Positions 40,936 to 51,985 of a stretch of DNA of 64,000 nt are shown here, piece after piece. Made by a program: the position numbers and the translations under genes. Numbering within the stretch: position 1 is the first letter of the stretch; each line of letters opens with the position of its first letter. The notes under the pieces were generated by a model. That model made no database searches, was not told the DNA's origin, and was given only the letters and a program-made list of their open reading frames with translations. This DNA is from Aphrophora alni (lineage: Eukaryota > Arthropoda > Insecta > Hemiptera > Aphrophoridae), in NCBI GenBank assembly GCA_963513935.1, contig OY740777.1:13255092-13319091 (forward strand), in the 5' to 3' direction.

Positions 40936-41234
40936 TAAATAATTGAATCAAACCACACGTAAAATAAAATTAGATTTCGTGTTACATCTGGGGAAAACAA
41001 ACAAATTCTATGGCATTTAGGGTTAAGTTATGCATTTTACAAATTATGGATTTTTAGCTATTAGGATTGTTTTCATAATAGTATTTACAAATCATTAAAA
41101 CTAAATATAGGCGACAAACTTTTATGGAATAAGAGTGTGTTTTATGGGTTATTCTTTAAAAAGGATTGTATCAGGAAGAATTTAAACTAATAATTATAAA
41201 ATAAAATCATTTAATCATCCTTCAGAAAAGTTTC
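40936..41234. other. spacer between two inverted RepA copies
   Basis: AT-rich. Nothing recognised. Confidence 0.5.
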
Positions 41235-41490
41235 AGGCTCACTAATATTAAGTATGAGCTTGGCAATCCAGAACCACCCTATCTAGACCTACACCTTCTC
41301 TCATGGAGTGTTGAGTTACATCTTTGTCTTTCATCTTTCCTATCCAGGTCTCTCTTGACGAACGCTTGTTCTTTTTTAATCCAGACGTTATTAGAGCATT
41401 CGAAGGCTAGGTGTTTCTCTTTTATATTCTTTTCTTGAATTTTTTTATAAAGCAATATGAGAGAGGTTTTTCGCCTTCAATTAGAGAAAA
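41235..41490 (+). repeat. RepA dispersed repeat, copy 6
   Basis: Landmarks: caggctcactaatatta, gcttggcaatccag, tctagacctacacctt, tttcatctttcctatcc, aggtctctcttgacgaacgc, ttgttcttttttaatccaga, cgttattagagcattcgaag and ggtttttcgccttcaatt. Well conserved through the central block. Confidence 0.75.
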
Positions 41491-42152
41491 ACACAAATTA
41501 CTCCAATTTCCACTTGTAGAAAAAAACAAAATTCCTCAAATTACAGTAAATATTTACTCAACTTAATTACTTTAATTTCACTCATTGTTCAAACCAATTT
41601 ACCAACTGAAAACATCGTTTCTAATTATCTCTAAATCGCACTGAAAGCGAAAATAAATGACCGCAAATATAATTGAATTTAGTAAATTGACAAGACCCTG
41701 TGAAAATGGGCGCTATATTAACTATCGCGCAGCAATGTACGATACGAGGTTATCAGTATGTACACACAATCCCCCCTCCCCTCGTCTCCTCTCAGTTTAT
41801 GACTCTCTGCTCTATGTTGATTACATAGTTGGAGCACCAATTTGTTAACATCTTAGCCCCAAGAGGATTCACACTTTAGGGGGTTCTGTTTTACGTCCAC
41901 CGCCTCTGATAACATTTATTTGGTTTGTTTTAGTAAAGGACCCAACAGGATTATATATTTCGTCAGCTTTAAGTTGTAAACAAAATTTGGGTAGACTGAG
42001 GATATTCTATTTTTATGTTATTTCATTGGGGATGTGATACGGGTTGGGGAAATATTTGTATAAGGGGTTGTTTGTTATGAGGGTCGGAAAAAGTTTATTT
42101 ATTGAGTGAAATATAAGTTTGTTTAATAACTTATTAAAAAAATTATTATATA
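41491..42152. other. noncoding stretch with an unrecognised 63-codon frame
   Basis: The frame 41657-41848 (+) has mixed composition but no motif. The local sequence is somewhat richer in G+C (41690-41900). No promoter or splice evidence. Confidence 0.4.
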
Positions 42153-42852
42153 CAGGGTGTTTTCAAAACTTTAGGAGCATATTCCTTACTTTGATATAAA
42201 TGAAAAGGTTAAAATATTTATCCCTAAAATGTTTGGTTTTCCATCTGGTCGCCATTTAGTATTTTCAACAAAAAATATCATATATTTATAACGCTAATGA
42301 TATGGAGTAGAAGTTTTGCATGACAGTATTAAAAATACCTAATTTAAGAAAAATAACCAAACAACTTCCTTCATTCATTTCGAAATGTCAGCTATTTAAA
42401 CTTTTTAACATCGAATGCCGATAATTTTACCAAATATTTAAAGAAACATTTAGCTGTTACATATTTTATTATTTGGTGTGGTTGACCTTGAAACTACAGG
42501 AGATAGTTATAAAAATTTGTAGAATTCAAGCAATTATTTGGTTCTAGGCTAATCTAGTTTGTTGTAGACAATTACCAAAAATTAATAAAAAATACATTAT
42601 GTTTGTCGTTATATTCGGCGTTAAAAAAATTAAATAGCCGCTATTTTGAATCGAGTAGAGAAAATCTGTTTAATTTTTTTCTAGAGTTGGACCCTTTATA
42701 ACGCTAAGTAGCACCAAATTTTCAACTTCATATCATTTACCGATAAAAGGATTTTTTTTGTTAAAAGGACAAAATGTTGAAATATGTTTATACAAACTTG
42801 TTCCTTTGTTTTGATGTAAGGATAAAACTCCTGAAATTTTGGAAACAGACTG
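42153..42852 (+). mobile_element. foldback (long inverted-arm) element, about 700 bp
   Basis: The left end cagggtgttttcaaaacttt and the complement of the right end, cagtctgtttccaaaatttc, match and continue through aggagcatattccttac/aggagttttatccttac. Inner arms also pair: gtcagctatttaaac against gcggctatttaat, then taacatcgaatg against taacgccgaata. It is flanked by TA (possibly TATA) on both sides, as expected of Tc1/mariner-type insertion. There is no ORF, so it is nonautonomous. A related terminus lies at 8092. Confidence 0.6.
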
Positions 42853-43659
42853 TATATACGCAGTATAAAGTTATTTGATGAGTCGAAAAATCAATTTTAA
42901 ATTTAGTGTCTTTAGTCGAAAAGAGTGGTTTTGGAAAGTATGTCTGTCTGTAGTATGTATATGACTTAATCTACAACCAAAATCGTGGGCCGATTTTAAT
43001 CAAACTTTATTGTGTGACCTAATTTAAGCTAATTTTGATTTGATTTTTTTTTTAAATTATTGCTTTATCTACATAAGACAATTGGGTTTTATAATATCTA
43101 TTTTAATAATTGGATTACCAACTTTGGCTTTTTTTTAATTTAATTTTTTTTTAAACCTGAATTTCAGGAATTACAATTTTATTTATAGTTAGGTATAAAT
43201 TCTGATAAGTTTAATAATATAAATAAAATAGGAATAATTATAAATCCAATTAAATCTTTAATACATCTCGGGAAGACATTTACTTTTTTGAAAATTCAAA
43301 ATTTGGGGCAGTTGTTAGGCTATAACAAAATTATACAACATTACGATTTTCTCAAAAACGGCTCTAAAGATTTCGATTAAATTTGGCTCAATCGTAGCTA
43401 TTTAGAACGCAAAAAAAAACTTATTTTCCAACGTCTCATTAAAAATTTCGTTTCCTAGCGGTAGAAAAACAAAAAATCGGTTATGTGGTTAAAACGTAAC
43501 TTTTCAAAAAATGTGAAGATTAATGACCCACAATATATACTAATAAAACTAGAAAATTTCCGGTTAGTAAAAAACACATAATTTCTCAAAACCGGCTATA
43601 CCGATTTCGTTAAAACTGTAGAGAAATGTAGAGCTATCAGGAACTTAAATTAGTGTGTA
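42853..43659. other. noncoding stretch with old dispersed motifs
   Basis: At 42930-43030 lies a second copy of the tgtctgtctgtag repeat seen at 11260. At 43350-43400 and 43572-43640 are copies of the tttctcaaaa(c/a)cggct, then gatttcg motif. No gene. Confidence 0.5.
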
Positions 43660-43885
43660 CAGACTTGGCAATGCTGAGAAGAGCTAGCTGGATCTACAAA
43701 TATTTTTCAAGTAGTTTTGGGTTAGATCCCCCTCTTTCATCTTTCCTATACGGTCTCTCTTGACCAAGTTTTGTTCTTTTCCGAACCCGGGCGCTAAGAG
43801 TATCCGAAGGCTAAGAGTCTTTTTTATGTTCGTTTCCCAGTTTTTATAAGACAGTTTCGAGAGGTTTTTCGCGAATAAAAGCTCA
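43660..43885 (+). repeat. RepA dispersed repeat, copy 7
   Basis: Landmarks: cttggcaatgctgag, agctggatctac, agttttgggttagatcc, tttcatctttcctatac, ggtctctcttgaccaagttt, tgttcttttccgaacccggg, cgctaagagtatccgaagg and gaggtttttcgcgaataaaa. The 73-codon minus frame over it is a repeat shadow. Confidence 0.75.
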
Positions 43886-45456
43886 AACCCTTGAACAAAA
43901 AGCAAGTTTGAAATTGTTACGATTCAGGATTTAACCTTGACCACCGTTAGTAAAAGCTCGCCATAATCGTAACAAGTTTATCCCTTATGTCAATATAAAA
44001 ATATTTTTCAAAGATGGTGTCCTTGGTGTATTTTCATTTTTTGACTGAATTGTCTTTTTTTGGTAACGAATACTAAAATTTGTTTTTTTACTTGAGAGAG
44101 TTTGTGGAATGTTTTATCCACAGTTTCTTTAATTTAAATTAAATCTATAATTTTACATCTATGCGTAATAACACACAGTATTTTTTAAATACAAAAAACA
44201 TGTAAAAATATTTAAACAGATGTTCCCCGCATGTGTTATTTTCCGACTAATAGAATGCTAAAAACTTTCTTTAGGAAATGAATTTACTGCCGATGGGTGG
44301 AGGGGAAGGTTTTATACGCGTTGCAAAGTTGTGGTCTGTCGTTAGCCCTCCATTACTCCAGCCTTCTTTATTAAGACTCTCATTACGCCCCATCAGAAAC
44401 TTCGTGTTTTCTTTTTTATATTTTTTAAATAACCCTCTCACACAAAAAAAAAGGACGAGGGTTTGATACATTGTCCCTCCCTTAGTGCCGTATATTTTGG
44501 CTTCCTTTAAATCCCACCCTCTTCCTTTTCCTTAATAAAATTTCGCATAATTATTTAGCTCCTTTCGACGCTGCTGAGGCCGCGTTTTTCTCTTCTCCCC
44601 CTCTCTCGGGTTTCCACTTCCATTCCGTAGCATTAAGGTTTCCACAATCTTTTACGAGTTTTCTTATGTTGTAGCCTTTTTAGAATGAATATATGCAAAT
44701 TAGCGTAACATATTAATATAAAATAAATGTATTGTAGTCTATTAATAAATACCATGCATGAACTTTCTTTCTCACTTTCTCATCCAGAAAAGCAGTTAAA
44801 ACTATTTTATTAATATAGTTTAATAGGACATTTACCATCATTTCTATATAGAAACTTAAAACACGAAGTTTCGAGACGGTAAATCAACTCTCGTTATCAA
44901 CTGTGAAACTAGAACATAAATCTATAACCTAAGAAAAGTACTCAAGCCTATATATCAGTCAAAGCTAATAAGGAAAAACAGAATTCTCTGAACAATCAAA
45001 GCTTTTTTTAAATTATATCATCACGATGAAGCGTAAAGTTGGTAGAACTGTCACCAAAATTATTTCTTCGGTATTTTCCTGTTTGTTTAATATTTGTTTT
45101 TGTGTGAAACAAAATGTGTGAGAAAGGTTTTACAACGTGTAACGAAGATAATTTCTTACTAAAAGCTTTCGTGTTATAACCAAATACTCAACGAACTCAA
45201 GGTCAATGGCATCGCATACAGGCAGTGCCACGACTGTCCTTGATTAATATCTGCCAGAAAACGTCGTCTAACTGTTGGAACATTAAACAGCATGAACTTT
45301 TCGACATCATGACTGAAAACGTCAAAGCTAAAAAACACTTTAGTTTTTTAGATACACCAGTTATGGAAGGAAAAGCTGAACTGAATGTGTGGGGCTTATA
45401 TTACCAAAATTTAAAAAAGGATTTATAGGTCTCTAGTGGAGTTTTAAAATGATTAC
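43886..45456. other. AT-rich noncoding stretch
   Basis: No recognisable gene. The block 44860-44915 (cgaagtttcgagacggt, ctctcgttatcaac) repeats 25575-25630. Overlapping opposite-strand frames at 44271-44471 and the frame 45225-45428 have no motif. Confidence 0.45.
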
Positions 45457-45540
45457 ATATATTTTATAATATAATATTTTATAATATACTATATATTTTA
45501 ATATATACTATATATTTTATAATATACTATATATTTTATC
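45457..45540. repeat. AT-rich short tandem array
   Basis: Irregular repeats of atatattttataatatacta, low complexity. Confidence 0.75.
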
Positions 45541-45985
45541 TGTTGGAACCGAAAGGGGTTTATTTTAAATAAATGAAAATCCAAAAGGCCGAGGAGGAAA
45601 GATTTTACCTAACCTATACGAAGGATATGGTAAGTACTCTAAGGACGATAGCGACCACAAAAATGAATATAGGAACATGAAATTTAATATAGGAGACTGT
45701 AGAATATTCATATAACACCCTAGAGAAATTCAGAAAAATCTAATTTAAAATGTCAAAATGGCGACCACATTTATAACACACTATAATATTATCAATCAGT
45801 TAACGAAGGGTCGCCTCACTCTAACGCACGCGCCATCACACACAGGCGCGCAGTGTAGTAAAACCGGAACCTGTCGTTGGCTACCCGCACTTTACTGTGC
45901 TTCACTTGATCAAACTTTTATTTATTTAATTTGATATTTTAAAATAAAATATGTAATATATTTTTAATCTACAATTAATTACAAG
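45541..45985. other. noncoding stretch with a short CpG-rich patch
   Basis: A patch near 45810-45900 carries several CpG words (cacgcgccatc, caggcgcgcag). aaaatggcgaccac is at about 45755. No frame of note. Confidence 0.4.
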
Positions 45986-46476
45986 AAAAATGAGACCAAA
46001 CATTGTATTACTTTAATAGAATCCAAAATCAACAATGTTTGCTACAAAATGAATGATTAATAAGTATGAATAAAAAACATTATCGTATATCTTTATCGAA
46101 AATATGTACTTTTAGATTTGAAACAAAGGAGCACAATATAATAATAATAGCATAAAACATAATTTATACTTTATTATTTACATTGTGATAAGTTGTTTAT
46201 GAATAAATATGTATTAAACTGTAATGCTGGCATTTACATAATATATTTTTAGTAAAGTTAACATTTGCACATCTAAGCAACAGTATGGGCGAGATAATTC
46301 AACATAATTCTCTCTATCTAATACAGAGCATTATGTTGAAAACAGCAACAAATTCCCTACTAATACATATTGTTTCGATAAATATTTAAGATCGTGTTAC
46401 AGTCACTCATTTTGTAGCAAATTAAGTTGATTTTGAGCTATAATTCAGTAAATTATTCGTTGTTTGGTCTCATTTT
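45986..46476. mobile_element. foldback element, arms about 120 bp
   Basis: Left arm about 45986-46110, right arm about 46360-46476. Paired landmarks: aaaatgagaccaaaca on the left and tgtttggtctcatttt on the right, then ccaaaatcaac/gttgattttgagc, tttgctacaaaatgaatga against its near-complement, and ttatcgaaaatatgta/acatattgtttcgata. Outer ends are unclear and no coding frame is present. Confidence 0.6.
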
Positions 46477-47297
46477 ACGCACCGATATCAGTTTCCAAAC
46501 GTAAATTTTAAAATGCTGAACATAAATTTTACCCTGTATGTTTTATTTTGAAGTTAAAGTCGTTTTTCAAATACCTTACATTTAACATAGACCAAAATTA
46601 ATATTAAAATGGCCACACCTTTGTCCTGCATGTATTAGTGATCCACGAAGGTACGTGTAAAACAATGTTCTTGTCACACATACACTAATCATGTTTTATA
46701 TTCATGTTTGCTCCTACATTAATGTGGTGTTACATACCTCTTTGTCTCCTTACACAGTACCTGTGTCGGTACTTCTAACAATATCTTTGTTTTATTACGT
46801 TTTCATGACCAAGACATTATTTGCTTATAATTACTGTATCTTGAAATCGAATGTACCGCTGTTTTTTCTCATGGAAACAACTTTCAATGAAGGTTGTTGG
46901 AGAAATTAAGGATATACAAAACTGCAGGACATTTATACTCACCAGGTAGAACGACTAATACAGCGCGATCTGTAAAGTATTAAATGTAACGGCAAGGACG
47001 AGACATAACGAGCACCGTATAAGAAAACTGTCAAGTGAAAAATAAAATAATTTCTAAAATTTTCACTCGTGGAGTTTTCAAGCAAAATAATCCATCGATT
47101 GTTATTTTATGTTTTCATTATACGATTTAACAATTTTATTAACTGAGCGAAAAACTTTAATTTTGGCAGCAAAAGACCTTCAGGTCGACGTCGGTGAGGC
47201 CTCTTACGGAGGTTATCACAGCCCCCCCCCCCCCCAAAAACCTGAGCAAAACGAGCTATGGTTTTAGCTCGAGCCTTTAGAGTTTTGTCTATAACCT
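46477..47297. other. AT-rich noncoding stretch
   Basis: Nothing recognised. The frame 46691-46909 has no motif. A run of 16 C lies at about 47222-47237. Confidence 0.5.
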
Positions 47298-48440
47298 ACA
47301 GGATGATTGGCAGAGTTTCAAAAAATAACTGGGTGAAAGTACACACTATACGAAACTCGATTAAAAAAAAAAATTCTATCAATTTTACTTGGAACTACAA
47401 AAGTTTACTGTTTTTTTGAAAACTTTCCTTCATCCAATTGTTACTTTTAGTAACTGGTATTTTCTAGAAGCACGCAACATTTTGAGTAAAATAGAATCAT
47501 TTTCATTTTGAAAAGTAATAATATTAGTGTATTTATTTAGTTTTAAAAAAAAATAATAATATTTCGGTGTTTTGTTGTTAGGCGTAACTATTGTCAAATT
47601 ATATAAATAAGCTTTCATGATATGACACTTCAGTTTATACTTTAAATTGTAAGAGAAAACTAGCTTGAAATCATAAAGTACGTTTTGTAATTAACTGTTT
47701 TAAACACAGAACTTATGACGCCATTGTACTTGTGATAGGGAATTTAAAATATGAGGGGGCGTTTACCTTTCATTATTTACTCGTTAAGAAAACTGCAAAA
47801 TATTCATATTTATAATATTCTTATCTTATCACTTGTCATAGAATCCAAGTTAGCTGGTTTACCTTCTCAAATTTTTATATAATTTAGCCCAGTTTTTTCT
47901 TCAATTTAAAGTATAACAGATAAATCTTATATCTAATGAAAGCTTATTACAAGGGCAAGTTTTATATACAATTGGACAATTATTGTTACCTAACAATTCA
48001 ACAATAGTGTTTTAAATATTTAACGTTTTTTTCCCCCGAAAAACGTACTTTATTTGTTTCAAACTAAATCAATACACTAATATTATTATATTTCAAAATA
48101 AAAATGATTGTATTTTACTCAAAATCATAAGAGCTTTCAGAAAATAATACCAAAAGTAACAATTAATTGGTGGTAGGAAAGTTGAAAAAAAAAATGAACT
48201 TTTCATCGATAATTAACGAAAAAAAAAATCATAATTCCATAGTCATAGTTCCAAGGCGAATTGGAAGAAATGTTTTTCAAAAGTGAGTTTTAACATCCTA
48301 TAGCTTGTGCTTTTTCCCAAAAAACTTTTGACAATAAATGGCAATGACTCCGTATGTTATTTTTGTGTTTGTTGCACAGTTAAAGGAACTCTTTTACAAT
48401 TAGCAAACTTTTTTAAATTTTGCAACTAGCCTGAAGGATA
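47298..48440. mobile_element. foldback element, about 1.14 kb, arms of about 350 bp
   Basis: Left arm about 47298-47655, right arm about 47890-48440. Paired landmarks from the ends inward: cctacaggatgattggcaga against (complement) ccttcaggctagttgcaaa; cttggaactac/cttggaactatg; aactttcc; attgttactttta; ttttgagtaaaatagaatca against ttttgagtaaaatacaatca; taataatattagtgtatt; and taagctttcat, actttaaattg. Arms are diverged but collinear. There is no ORF; a 62-codon minus frame inside is chance. Confidence 0.7.
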
Positions 48441-51164
48441 TACTGTACTCATGTGTACAAGGATTTATTTATTTTTTTATATCGATTGCTCTAGATATGT
48501 ACGTGGATGCTTCGACTAGGAGTTAAGCTTGCTTCGCTTGTGCCAAAAAAGCATCCTCGGCGTAAATCCTAATTGATTAATAACGACCTTGAAATGACGA
48601 CGGTTAATCTTCAAGTTGTATTTTGTCAATTACTCAATAACTGTAATATATTGTTACTTCCAATGTTGGTAACATGTTTGAGTCATTCATCTTCAAATTT
48701 CACTAAAACTTGGACGAAACCTGTAGAGTTCATTTAGAGAAATTGCTGTTTTTAAAGTGTTTCAGTGGTCGATTTTTGGTTATCGATAACTCATAAACCG
48801 GCGTTTTTGGAAAGATTCATAAACTCAAAAACCAGTAGGTTTTGTTTGTTTCTAAAGAGGATTAACTTTGCTTCAAAATCGATTTAGCCGATTATGGGAA
48901 AATCGTAATTTTGTGTTTTTAAGGCAGATAAAACCAAATTTTAAGTTATCAAAAATTGTAAGAGAGTCCGACAATATTCGCACTTTACAAATTTGACTAA
49001 AATCGGTTTACACGTTTGCGCTGCACATACGAGACAAACATAATTCCCAAAACTACTCAGGGATCTCAAAATTTAGATGCAACATCCGTAAAGATGCTCC
49101 ATCACTTTTTTTACCCAACAAACAGTTTCTTTTCATCACACTGCACCAAAAGCAGCTGTTTTTAATAACTACTCTAAGGCCCGAAAGGTTCTCTAACGCA
49201 ACTGTCCGGAAAATCAGCTGACGATTTTTTATAGTTAAGCATTTCACCGCCAGTTGCGCTGACAATTCACTGCGAGGAAATTTAAAGTTGCCGCCGCTAA
49301 CATAAACAATCAAACTTTTATCAGTAGCAATTAAACCAAAATAAACAACTCCATTTCTTTTTAGCAGGCCTTAATCGTGTATAGAACGCTGTGTGCATGT
49401 AAGTAATGATGATTATATTACTGTAATGTTTTTGATTGTTTACAAGTTTTTTACGATTCTTGTGTTATTTTTCAATACGATGAAGAGACAATTCATTCGT
49501 TCAAAAGTGGATCGAATTTCCGCCTTCAATTGCGTAGAACACGTTCGCGCAACGAATTTATTATTTTTTTTGTAACTGTAATGAAATATAGTATTATACT
49601 ACACATATCTGAGCCTATAAACGCCAATTTGAAATATTTACTACCACGCAGCAAACTTTCATCTGGCAAAAATACAATTTCCCTCTTTTAATTTATGTGA
49701 ACAAACGATTTCAATTTTCACAGCGTTGTACATATATCAAAAATAAATTGTTGTAATTAAACCTCGTCTGAGCAGACATTTGTTATTAAAATGTCACGAA
49801 ATTCTAATCTACACGAAAAGTAAAGAATGGCAACTCTTCAAAAAAAATATTCAACCGTATCATTACTACATATCAAAAAAGTAAAGTAAAATGGAATGTG
49901 AGAACCCAATTCAAACCGTTGACATTTCGTGTTTCTGGCAGGTTTATCGTCAACCGTAGAAACGATTTCAAACAATGAAGGATATAATCAAAGATAACTT
50001 CAGATTACAATTCCTTACTAAATATGGTTAACACTTGTTGAGAACTGGTTTCTATATTTCTAACAAAGGTATTTCAACATACGGATGTTAACGCTATCTG
50101 AACGGGGAAAATTGAAACTAAAAAAATTTTTAATCTGAAAATCATTTTGGTACTAAGTCTAAAAAAAATTTGTAATATATTATTTAATACTGTAGCGTTA
50201 AAGTCAAAATTACGTGATAAATTTTTTTTATCTTTTAAAGACAACTAAATGACTACATTTTAATTTCCACGAAGGAGTAATTTATATGATGGACAAAACA
50301 GCTTTGATTGACGTATAAGATGTTGGGGGTAAATCGGTTTTGTGTTTTATGGATTATGTCTGTTTCTGTATTCTGTTCTGCCTGTAAAATGTTTAAAAAA
50401 AATATATATATATATTTACTCAAAATTATAGCTAGTCATACAAAACATAAAAAATATTGATGAAATTTTGTTCAAATCTGGCATCTAAGCACCGAAAACG
50501 TAGTGTTATCCATATCTCCAAACATGACGGTTCTTAAGTTATAAGGCTTATATAAAAAACACGATTTCACAAAATCTTCTCTACAGATTTTGTTGAAATT
50601 GTTAATGGGATCTGTAGTTTAATTACGTAAATTCTTGTGAGAATTGCAAGTAAAAAATATTACAATTCGGGAATACTTGGTAAAAACAAAAATTAAAACC
50701 TACGTATTAATCAAATATGAGGACGAATTTGTTGACAAAAGTAAGAAAGGTTAGATCCTATATAAATATATAAATATTTTCCAAAATTGTAGTACATACC
50801 CCTAGTCCTTTGCCGCTATTTGATTTATAACTACTTTTTAGTGTCGAATGGTTTTGGTTGGTTTGTATTTCGTTTTGGGGAAGATTGATAAAGTTTATGT
50901 AATGATTTTACACAGTTTTTGTTTTATTTTAGGTCAATGAATTACTAAGGTTATCGATAAATCGAACAATAATTTCTTTATTATTGAGTATAAAGTCCAG
51001 AAGATACTAGTTATTGCTTATTATTGAAAGAATAAATAGTACAATTCCAAAAAAAGAGGATAACAGCCTCGAGGAATTTGGATGTTGTCAACAAGTCTTT
51101 ATCTAACCCAGTTATGATTTGACCTTCAATAAAATAAATATATGTAGAGAAAAAACTTCTCAGT
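48441..51164. other. noncoding stretch with repeat relics
   Basis: No recognised gene. ggatgcttcgactagga near 48507 with gcttgtgcc near 48538 repeats words at 35290 and 552. The 86-codon minus frame 49053-49313 has mixed composition in a slightly G+C-richer patch but no motif I know. A copy of the old fuzzy motif (tttcacaaaatc, gattttgttgaaat) is near 50565. Confidence 0.45.
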
Positions 51165-51365
51165 CATCTTCCCCTTATAAAAATCCCCTAGACCTTGAAT
51201 ACTTTAATAGCGTCAGGTCGAAAAAGAACAAAAGTTGGTCAAGGGAGACCTGATAGGAAAGATGAAAGAGATGGATCTAACTCAAGACTACATGAAGTAA
51301 AGTGTAGATCCAGTTAAGCTACCTCGGGATATCCAAGCTCCACTAAAGTGAACCCCTGAAAGTAA
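51165..51365 (-). repeat. RepA dispersed repeat, copy 8
   Basis: Landmarks in reverse order: acttctcagtcatcttcc, aatactttaatagcgtcag, gtcgaaaaagaacaaaagtt, ggtcaagggagacctgatag, gaaagatgaaagagatgg, gtgtagatccagttaagc, cgggatatccaagctccac. Near the family consensus. Confidence 0.78.
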
Positions 51366-51607
51366 AAACAGAGCAACACATTTTGTTTCTAGTAAATTTG
51401 ACTTAAGTATAACGATATTTTTGCGTTAAATATTCCAAACTACCGTCATTGTGAAAAAAAAAAAAAAGTAGAAAATAAATCTTAGTTTTTGTTATATAGG
51501 CTACTACTGTAAGAAGATTCTTGAGAGTTTTCCACAATTATGTTTCCAAATTTCAGGAGGTGGTTTAAAACTGAGAAAAAGTTCCAGTAAACACATGTCC
51601 GGAATTA
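51366..51607. other. AT-rich noncoding stretch
   Basis: Nothing recognised. Confidence 0.5.
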
Positions 51608-51985
51608 CCTTGTTTACCAGAAATCTGCCATTTGTTTTTTTCATAAAATATTGTTTATCTCCAGAATTATTTCACAGATTGAATTGATACTTGACATGGT
51701 ACCTAATAAGGAAAGAACTATTTTGAAAAAAAAAGAAAAAGCCAACATAATCCAATACTCGTTTTAAAATAGTGGGTGCTTAATTTTAAAAATCTGGATA
51801 ACTCAAATATGTGAAATATTTATGATTATTGGGTTATTAGATTAGGTTGATTTTTTTTTTCGAAATAGTTCCTTACCTTATTAGGTACTATGCCAAGTTT
51901 CAATTCAATCCCTCAAACTAATCTAGAGATAAAAAATATTTTGTAAAAATTAAAATATAAAAAGATGGATATCTGGGAAACTTCC
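51608..51985. mobile_element. foldback element, about 380 bp, arms of about 130 bp
   Basis: Left arm about 51608-51735, right arm about 51855-51985. Paired landmarks: gattgaattgatacttgaca against gattgaattgaaacttggca; tggtacctaataaggaaag against tagtacctaataaggtaag; gaactatttt(g/c)gaaaaaaaa; and atatt(g/t)tttatctc(c/t)aga. The match is strong in the inner 90 bp. No ORF. Confidence 0.7.

Noticed and set aside
49053..49313. 86-codon minus frame with mixed composition
   Set aside because: Considered as a possible gene fragment, but no family recognised and no start, splice or promoter evidence. Left as noncoding.
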